A stretch of 64,000 nucleotides of DNA from Phoronis australis. Its lineage: Eukaryota > Phoronida > Phoronidae. Every line of letters starts with the position of its first letter. Within the stretch, counting starts at the first letter, position 1. The DNA is taken from NCBI GenBank assembly GCA_002633005.1, contig NMRA01000336.1:45756-109755 (forward strand). The letters run 5' to 3'. The position numbers and the translations under genes are program-made. Of this stretch, positions 33,963 through 44,200 are shown in pieces. The notes beneath the pieces were generated by a model. The model worked only from the letters and a program-made list of their open reading frames with translations. It did not search any database and had not been told where the DNA came from.

Positions 33963-35114
33963 CAATAAAATGTAAGTCACTGTTACATCCATCATTTCTT
34001 TGTACCAGAACGAGTGAAGACATGTTGTCACATAGCTGTGAGAGGTAATACCATGACAGTGGTTCATTTTCGCACAAGCACAGAACATTGGGAATATCGG
34101 GGAAAAGAACTTTCAAAACTATGCCAGTTCTACTCACACCTTAAAGACAAACTTTGTTGAGACCCTTGCCTTGTACATGTACTATAGAACCGACTTTGTT
34201 GGCTCAATAATGAAGGGTTTCTGCTAAATAATCTTTTTAAAATCTCTCACAACAATGTATAGTGTTACATTTCCTTGAAGTTGACCATTCAGTCCTTTTC
34301 CACCTTAGTAAATAATCAAGAAGAGCTATGTTTTACTGTTGTTAGCAGACTCTAACACTGTTGTCTCGGTGTTGGTGAAAGGTCGTGATGAGCTAGCTGT
34401 TCAAGCGTGGTCAGCTTGAGACTGCCTCTGAGAGGAGTGTTTGCAAGTTTTGCAGTGAAAACGCACTTTCCTCTTTTTGAGTGATTAGTTTTTTAATGAA
34501 AAATATTTAAATTTTCCCAAAAAGCTCATCTTTACTTCATGCTTTTCCAAAAAATGCTGTCACAGATTTCAAAACCTTTCATTAGTGTTATTAAAGTCAT
34601 CAATACAAAGTATGACCATAAAGCCGTCAGATACCCAGCTACGACTCGATCAATTTTTACAAAATAAAAAATTTGAAATCTAGTACAAGTGAACTTCAAA
34701 TCCGTGCCAGGGATTTTCTTTAAATTGATTATAACTTAAGTTATTTTGATATGAATTTGGAATTTTGACTTAGTGTTGAGAATTTGCCAAATCTCAAAAA
34801 CGGAGTACAAAAAACTCTTATTTTTCACTGAGCACTTTCCTCACTGTTTGCTGGTAACTCTAAAGCTACGTGTACGTGATTTGAAAAACATGACAGCCGA
34901 GTTTGTTGAATTAGCCCAGGGATTGTCGTTAGTGCAGCAATAGCACGACATCGATTTACAGCTCTTGAGCAGATGGAAGAAAGCTTGTTGCGACACACTC
35001 AGTAGGGCTACGCAAAGCTTGCCTTCACCCACCTTAGGCCTATAATGAAAAAATAACAGCGCATAAATAAATGTTCATTTGACTTTACTTGCTTTTGATC
35101 AATGTTTGTCTTAG
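33963..35114. other. No gene recognised; presumed 3' flank of receptor A
   Basis: AT-rich DNA between array 3 and the last receptor exon. I looked for kinase motifs (HRDL, DFG, glycine loop) on the minus strand and saw none. A minus-strand ATTAAA lies near 34490 but is a weak poly(A) signal call. Confidence 0.4.
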
Positions 35115-35263
35115 TTACATTTCTGATACGTTCAGACGTTTAGAAACAGAAACTATGGAAACATAGTGAAGTACGACGAGCCCTCCAATTACGACAAGTC
35201 CACTGGATGTTTGTGGACAGGCTTTATTTCCAAAGGCTTGTCTAGTCATGGCGGAGCCGCCAT
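35115..35263 (-). CDS. Receptor A last exon: transmembrane segment and short tail
   Basis: It follows a strong acceptor ('gattttattttcag') and starts in phase 1, matching the end of the D4 exon. After a short stalk it encodes a hydrophobic helix 'SGLVVIGGLVVLHYVSIV' and ends SKRLNVSEM then TAA. The orientation (positive residues right after the helix) fits type I topology. An internal GTATCA could act as an alternative donor after 'SKRLN', leading to a longer tail, but no later exon is seen. Confidence 0.5.
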
Positions 35264-38200
35264 CTGAAAATAAAATCAAAGTATGATCGGCTAATCCTTT
35301 CAGTAGCTCGCAACAAAGCAGCAACCATGCATGTTTCGCCACAGTTTGATAAAAGTGAAAGCTGTTCGATATGCACGCAGGTGCATGCCTATATATAGAG
35401 GGAAAGAAGGAGTCTCTGTACATTGAAGTCTAGGACGTGCTATAAGAAGTATCATGTAAGGTTGTGCACAACACTGCTCCTAGGTTTCAATTCTAGTATA
35501 CTCTTTACTTGGTTGGTATTAACTTGTCTCATATTTTTTCCTTAAAATGAATGTGTATGTCTGTAGTGGAACCGTCCGCCATTTTTTCAAGATAGCCGCC
35601 AAAAATACTTCAAGTCACAACTTCAGAGTGAAGGGTTTTTTATCTTGATTGTTGCTCGATTGTATAATTCACTGAATATCATTAATCCGAAAAATATAAT
35701 GCAAATTATTTGTGTAAAGACTTAAGTTACAAAAACATATTGCAGTGCACATAACATTAGTTAGCATGTTTGAAGATACTATTCAGACAAAAAACTAAAA
35801 AATTTTCAGGTTAAGCCCTCTGATACCATAATTTAAGTATTTTGTACACATATCCTGTCTATGTTGAATTTTTGTTTTCCTTTATATATAAAAATAAAAC
35901 AATTATGGATCAACTGAAATTTTCGGATATATGTTGCTTATACTTTCATATCGTTCTTGATTTTACTTTATTTATGTTTCTGTTAAGAAAGAGTGTGATT
36001 TTACCCAAAAATTTGAGTTGATCCGTTATAATTGTTTTATTTTATATATATATTCTACGATTTGTCCAATAGTAGTATCCTTCAGAGCCCTGGATCACGT
36101 CACATAGTTTCAGAATTATTTTTTCCGTAATTTATGTTTTCCTTTGTAATTTCAAGTTTTCCATTGCATTTCTTAAGCTGGTGCCTTATGTAATACCGCG
36201 TAGCCGTTTAGCCAAATGTAATGTATATTATTTTTAGTCTCTTTAGTCACAGTGTGCTCAGTTTTCAGAGTTGCTGTACAATATTAACAAGGGGTTTGTC
36301 ATTTATATAAGATCAAAAGAAAGACATATACACAGTTCAATGTCAACCACAACTCAGTGCAACTTACACATGTGCCATGACAATCTTTAAGAGTGTTCTA
36401 AACTAAATTAAAAAGATGTGTAGGACCTTACTCCTCCGTCACCCACTTGCATGGAGCACAAAAGTAAATTGCGTTACCAAACGAATAAATGATTAACTCA
36501 AAAGCTTTATAAAACCATGGAAGGGCGTGTTGTTAAAGTTATTGGAATGTGTTTGTGACAGGTTTTCTTGGTTCAGTTCAAGTTACTAATTGTTACCTCT
36601 TGACATATATTTAGCTTAGGTATTTCCTGTATATGTTCAGTTTAAAGTTATTAATTGCTACCTCTTGACATATATTTACAATCATCCCAGCTAAAAGCTA
36701 ATCTTCCCCATTGGTTAGTTTTATATTTGGCGCACATTCTGATTGGTCGAATAGGTTCACTTGCACTTGCTATATGTTAGATCTTTATACTATCATATCA
36801 GAAGCTTTTAATACATCATACTGCACACAAGTATTTTTCTCTAGGAACCACCTGGGGTTTTATCTTTGTACAATATAAACTCACAAAATCAGATGAACAG
36901 TCACCTTCGAAGATGACGTTTACGGCAGTATGCTGTGACTTAGTGCCAGCCACGGCATGCAGCTCATACAAGCCTTCATCTTCAGGGACAGGTCTGGATA
37001 TGGTGAGGATTGCTCTGGTCTTCCCTATCGTGCTACAATTAAAAACACAACTTATAAGTCCAGAGTAACTTCCAACCAACAACAACCAAACGAGATAGTT
37101 AAATTCGCAATATCCTTTTTATATTTTGTCTCAGCCGAGGCGTAGTAGAAAAGTCACGAGGTCAGGTAGTGCCACGTTTTCGCCCGTGCATCGAAAGGCG
37201 TAGGTCGTCTTTAACCGACACTAAATTAGCTTCTCCTAGAACGTTTCCTCAAATCTCACTTGGGTTGGCCAGGATAGTGCTGACCTACTAGTAAAAATGT
37301 CGAACAAATCAATAAAACTTAACCGAAACCATTGTCAGTCGATTCCTGCTAAAGAATAGCCACCTGTTCACATCAGACAACGCCGGGTGATTCCCAGCAA
37401 GCCTCGTCCCTAAGCCTCAAGATGGCGCTGATAGGTATAGCCATTTGAGGCTTGTTTAGCGGAAATCACAATGAGCTACAGGTATCTCATTGGGAAATCA
37501 TACACTCTTTCATAGTGTTGCGAAAGTATAGATGGCGCTGTGTCAGAGGGTAGGGAAATCAATGTACCAGAGTTATGTCAACTTTGAAATTTTCTGCAGT
37601 ATAATACAAAAATCCAAATCAGAGGTATATGTGCATAAATTTAGGTCTAAATTATTGTAAAAATGATGTATTTTGATTTGGAAACAGATTAATTTCTATG
37701 GTGCTATCAATAAAACTGAATCGAAATTAAGAACGAGTAAAACTGCTTCAAGAATGGCAGCAACAACGCCAGTGATAATAATTAAAATTTGCCTTTCTTG
37801 AGGTTCTAATTTAGTTTCTGGAAAATCCTATATAAGTATATCTGCATTAGCCTACATCGCGCTCAGCGATCTCTAATGAAGAAGGATATATAATGCTCGC
37901 TGAGCATTCCACTTATCCCGTAATCAGTATTTGTATGTCGCACTTCAGACAGTTTAAGTCGTGTATGATTGAGCGCACTTTTGAGTGAGGCAACATAGTA
38001 AATTTTTTACTTGTTTACATCGTTGCATCTTATTTGGAAACTTGAGAGCATATGTGAATCCAGACATTATACAATCCAGCCCTAAATTATCTAGAACATA
38101 ACTTAATTTAGTGGTGCACATAAACTCGAAAAAACTACTTACCACATTCACCAATCCACACCCTAATGCAAATGAAGGTCTTATGGTTTACACGTTCAAC

Positions 38201-41200
38201 TCATAATCCGGTGCAGATACGTTCACCCTAACGGTTACACTTACCTGTTAAATTACCACTACACCACGAGTCAACACTTAAAAACATAGTTTCTGTCTTT
38301 CTAAGTAGACATGGAACTTCATTTCATCTTTTGCTTTTTACATAAGCATTTGTTGCTTTATTCAATTGGCTTAACGTACTATAAGTCATAAATTGGAACA
38401 CAATACAAAATACAACACGTTTTCAACATATTAACGAAGGCAAGTGTTATATAACCTACCTTTGAAATCTCCTTGCGTCCCTTAATTCAACATTGCTTTT
38501 TCTCCATTTAAAGGTTGGCATCAGTCCCATTTGTTTTGGTCTCATGTCAACCATCAGTTTGACTTCCTTTGAAGTAGTGTTAAAATACACGTCATCTTCT
38601 ACAGGCGACATTATCACCAACCCGTAGTGGCCTGTTCACATAAAAACAAACATTTCTTCAACAAAACGTCTTGAAAACATGTCGCAGGCCGTGGTTCCTC
38701 ATTTTGGGCCTGCCTACATTATGCAATTAACAAGTGCATAGTGAACTCCCCCCCCCCCATGATACTAAACCACACGAATTTGGAGACACGCCTCATGGCT
38801 ACAGGACCCCTTCCTTGCGAAACTAGGGCAACAACTGTGACACAGTTGGGGCGACGGAGAGTAGCTCGAAAGTGATGATGTACGGAGGGTAGCTCGAAAG
38901 TGATGATGTTATCGTGAAAGTGTAAAGGTTGACAACTTTGAAGACCGGAGAGTAAAATTTGTCTCAAAATTTCTTATGAACTCAGGGCACCGTGTACTAC
39001 ATGGTTTTTTAAATAGGACATTCAGTGACCATTTCGACTAGGCAGGTTGATCTTTCCTCATTGATGACTAGATACCAACAGAAAGGAATACTCTATTGTC
39101 GGATACTGTAGTATTTTTTCGAAATACCTTGCACCAGTGAACGTAGCTGCTAGCAACCTCCGATGTCTAATGATAAAATTTTAAGAGTACCATCAGTCGT
39201 AGATATGTACAATAATGTCTACTACAAAATGCGACTGCTTTTACAGCATTATTCAGGCCAGGCTTTATACAATGACTGCACTTGATTGTTTTCTACGCTT
39301 CCGCCGGATCACCCAAGCGGCTAAAACATCTGATTGGTCTGCAAGCCAGAATACGTCATAGACAATCAATTAGATGTCTTAGCCATCATTACGACCAACT
39401 TACATTTAACGTAAGAACGATCTATCAACGCAGTTCAGTGACTGCCTCATGTCAGTGACTGTAAATTGTAATATACTAATCACAAAATTTAAATAAAAAA
39501 ACTTGGTCTACGACAGTCCTACAACAAAGGTGACACTACAAATATGTGAAAACCCAATGCCGTCGTTGACTTGTTAGCATCGCTCGACAAAAATCGCACC
39601 ATCTATGTGACATAATCTGATTGTGTTTAAAACCTTACTTTGAACATCTAAGCTGAACTGTCTTGATTTTCGGAGGTTGTTCCTTTCAGCAGTGCACTTA
39701 TAGGATCCGCCATCTTCTTTTTGAACTCCGGAAATTTTCAGTTGGTTTTCCATAACATATTCCGTGTACTTGGAGGAATACTTTTGTTTCTTCGTGACGA
39801 TTTCTTTTTGAAATCTCATTGGTACCTAATACAAAAACCGGTTGATGGAACAATACGGTACTAACATTGAGTTCTTCAAAGGTGTTTGACAGTATTTGCC
39901 AATAAAACTGTTCCTGGATTATGTGTATGACGCACTTGCAATTGCTTCAACGTAGAAATAGCAGTGCGAGACTGTTATCTGCTACCATTAAGAACTCAAT
40001 TTCTGACCAATGGGTAAATAGCTTCTGCCCTATTTTATATAATCATTTGTGATGTAGATCTATTTATCATATTTATCTGAATAGCACGGGCAAATTTAGA
40101 AGACCTTGATGCCTAAAAACTATACTGGTGTTGTCATCCCTAGTTCCCCGGGTGTTTTTCATGAAAAGCGACTCTTTGAAAGACTAGAGGCAGAAATTTG
40201 GTCTTAGGCTACCACTTTACTATTGCCAAATGAAGGTTTAGTCATGTAACAACAGCTTCATAGAAATAATTTGTACACATTTTCTCAGGAAATAATTTGT
40301 ACAAATTTTCCCAATAAGTAACAGTTAAGGGTATATAGTGATACACTTTATCCGTTTGCTGAAATGAGTTATAATTGTTTTACAGAAATAGTAATGTCAA
40401 ATTTTTGTTTTAAGTCTTAAGTCACTTTTCATGAGAAAGACCTCTGGGCTTAAGACACCCAGATTTCTGAAAGTCTAATTTAAATTCTACTGCACTTGCT
40501 CACGCAGAGAAACCGAAGTCATTATTAATAAATTTTGCTGAAGAGCCCGCATATATGCTCATCTACACTAAAGCTTTACAAGGCCCTAGACAGGTCAATT
40601 GTTATCTTTGCATCTCTTTATGAATTGCCAAACTGAGAGCCTAAATTCATCTAATCTTTCCTTTTCGACATAACCACTAAAGTTAGTCGTGGGTGCTCAC
40701 CCGTAAGATGATACTTGGCTTGGTGATGTCGTTCTGGTAAAACTACCTATGATTAATTTCTTTATCACTATTTAATATAGTCACTTAGCTTGGGAATACT
40801 AAAATTTACCACACAAGTAGCGTGCCAGACAGATCCTAGTCGGTAAACCAACCCTTTGGCTTAAACACTCCGTGTATCGAAAGTGTACTATTCATACCAC
40901 ACTAACGGGGTTAGACAGTTTTTGGTTCCATAAATACCTAAGGGAATTTAATTTAATTAGTACTAGCACATTCAATAATTAGTTTGCCTCCAAACTGGGA
41001 ATTTCTTCTAAGTTAGGTCCTTTTCCCAGAATAAATGAATCACGGAAAACCTCACGATGGACCTTCGGCTCTGCTTGAGCTCAGTATTACCTAGTACATA
41101 CGCGACCGTTCCACGGGCATTGGAAAGGAATACATAGTTCTGCTCACTTTACTCAGTTTTTGAAATGTTACTTAAGATTAAATTCTAATAATTCTAATGA

Positions 41201-44200
41201 AAAATCTATTTCCAAGTGTGTTCAGCTTGAGCGCATAAATTAGTTACCAGTTGTTGAAAAGTCAGTTAGTCACTACATTTGCCCTTACGTTTGTTTTCGT
41301 CATCACGTCGAACATAACGTACCTTGCCGTTCATGTGTGGGTGGAGAGACCATGTGAGGCTAACTGACTCCATCTCATTAACATGCACTGAACAGGTCAA
41401 GACGACATTGGTACCTTCTTCGAAGACTTGTTCCCCAGCATCATTTGCCGTGATGTCTGGCCTAGGGCTTGTCCTTTTACCTACGGTTAAGACTTTCATG
41501 TCGCTTAAAGCCCATGCAATGCCATTTTTGAAAACTAAAGGTTTGCTTGGTATTTTGGAACGAAACCCTTCGTCTTCCTAATGATACATGATAAAACAAT
41601 GGACCGAATGGAGTTCAACAAGAATATTAATCGCCGTTAACTTGATTACAGTTTGAAGTTTGCGACTTCGGCTCAGGGCTGCCTGGTACTGTAAATGCAT
41701 TCGGCTGATTTACAAAACGTGTTCTTGCTGTGAATGTGACCACCGTGAGCGTAGCCTTCCGCAAGAGAGAGTGATGAAGAGCAAGGGGTTCTATCATAAA
41801 CATTCCACTTCTCTATCAATTGCTAGGTTTGGACATGAGTTGCGGATATGCCCGGTATTTACTCACTAATATAACACAATCTTGTCTTTGGGTTTGGCTG
41901 CGTTAGCGTACAGCTAGTCATATTTGGCTATCCCAGCAATGATTCTTTGTGGTGGAGCCTTTACAACAAACTCCGGAGGATCTCCCAAAAATAAAACCAA
42001 GTGTTAGACACAATTCCAAGAGTCTTTAACCTAACCTATGGCGATCTATTATTAAAATCTCTTGTCTATTTACATTGTCAAGACGTTTCGGTCGGTTTAT
42101 TCCCCGGCCACCGTCAGGTGTTCCTGCGTTCTTAGAAGAACGACCACGGATATGTGGTACACTCATCATGGTGTGACTTTTTTGACTCCGTGCTGTAGTG
42201 GTTAAAGTGGTTGATTCAAAATATCTGTAGTTTCAGAAGTTGTGGGTTCAAATCCTTCCTCAGACAATATATAATCAAAAGAAATCACACCATGATGAGT
42301 GTACCACATAACCGTGCTCGTTCTTCTAAGAACGCAGGAACATCTGACGATGGCCGGAGAATAGACCGACCGAAACGTCGTGACATTGTAAATGGACAAG
42401 AAGTCGGTGTAAATAGACCAAGAAATTTTAACAATAGTTGTAACATGCCACCACCTCAGAGCGGATTTAGAAAGTCACTATTCGAGCGACTGGTGTTGAT
42501 GAGATTACATACACATAATTATTGAAAAATCTAAATTACTACCTGCAAAGTGTATTAGAAAGGCACGCATCTCTTCGCTCGAGTCAGACGTGGCGAGGCA
42601 CACTTTTTCTCCTTTCACTGCCAGTGTTGGGTTCTCGATAATTACTCCTTCTTGCTTTCTGTAATAAACATTTTCACCGAATGGGACGGTATCGTTTTTC
42701 TCTATATCTAGGACAACGACGTTGACTCTTGAACTCGTCACAAGGCACGGAAGGATGACGTAATCATCGCGATATATGTAAACGGCGAGGGGCTCTGAAG
42801 TCTTTAGTAACTGAACAGGATCTGAAAGACAAAATATAAAATTACAGTAACGTTTGAGGGTACTATATCCAGTCACGTTTACTTACAAGCATCGTTTAAT
42901 GTACTCGTCTCAAAAAGTTCGGAAATCGATATTCGGTTGTCAATACATTCCTTTTTCGAACAATTTCTCTAGATATGACAGTCATTCCTCTTTAGACTTG
43001 AAATAACATAGTTGGGTGTGAAAACTTGCCCTTTGTTTATGAGAATTCGGAAATTTTTGTTTAGTTGCCAATCTTCTTTTAACTTATCTTATCAATTGTT
43101 GCATACATAGATATCTTATACTGTGATGTCTGTTGTTGCATATCATCAAAAAGGTTATGTTTTTCAAACAACACCATCTGCGATCGTAACTTGAATTGTT
43201 AACATTAAAATATGGGCTTTGTTTAGCAGACATCTTACCATCAACGGTCATTTCCTAAGTCATGTGAGTAAGTTCTACCAATAGTTTTGAATAAACAAAG
43301 TTCTTATTCCAGCATTTGTGGCAAATGTTACTACCGTCAAAATCAATGCATTTTCCATTACAATACGTTGACAACAGACCCAGGAGTGCGCTGGATGTTT
43401 TAGTTGTTGGATAACTACAACTTTGCATAGGTCTGTTGTTGATTTGCCTATCGATATGGTATTAAGGTATAACATATTCGACGACTTAATCAAGAGTCGT
43501 TGCAGTGAGGAAAGTTGCCACGTTAAGTGCAAACATGCACTGTGCACATTACTTCAGACATGTGAATAGTAAGCTTACGCGGAGGTGCAGAGCAATTGTA
43601 TAAGACCACTGACGCAAATACCACGTGTCTTGACAACTGTATTTTTAACAATGCATTTCCGTGATTTAGTTAGATGAAAACAGAAATTGAATATGACGTT
43701 TCAGCTAGGCCTAGTGTAAAAATATCGGTGTCAAATGTTTCCTACAATGAACGGCGCGTAGGTAATTCCACTAAAAATAGTCCAATCATGCGACACAACA
43801 ATGACCATTTTCGTGAGTGCATTAAGTGGCATTCAATATTTTTGAGCTAGGTGCTCCCCACTTTCATTAAAACTTGCCACCTGCTAGGTCGACTTGGCAT
43901 TTAAAGGTTTGTTCTGCATGTGTAGGTTACGAATGGCACTTAATTGCTCAAGTCTGGAGTCTGTTCTGAAAGATTGGCAGGTGCTGACTCCTTGATATCG
44001 CCAAAAATGTAGCATGTGGTACTGCGCATGCACATGCCCGCAACCGTCCATAAGAAATACATGGAAACGGAATATTGTTAGCAGAGCAGACAATAGTCTG
44101 TTACAGAGAGTTAAGACTCGGTGAAACATTTTCCATTTATCCTGCCCAACCATATGAACAATTGTCCGTACGTTAAAATTTGAATACATAGCTCACTTTT

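Noticed and set aside
31909-33968. Repeat-rich frames in arrays 2 and 3
   Set aside because: Same cause: 10-bp periodic sequence without stops.
33963-35114. Possible kinase exon downstream of receptor A
   Set aside because: None of the kinase motifs (glycine loop, VAIK, HRDL, DFG) was found on the minus strand.
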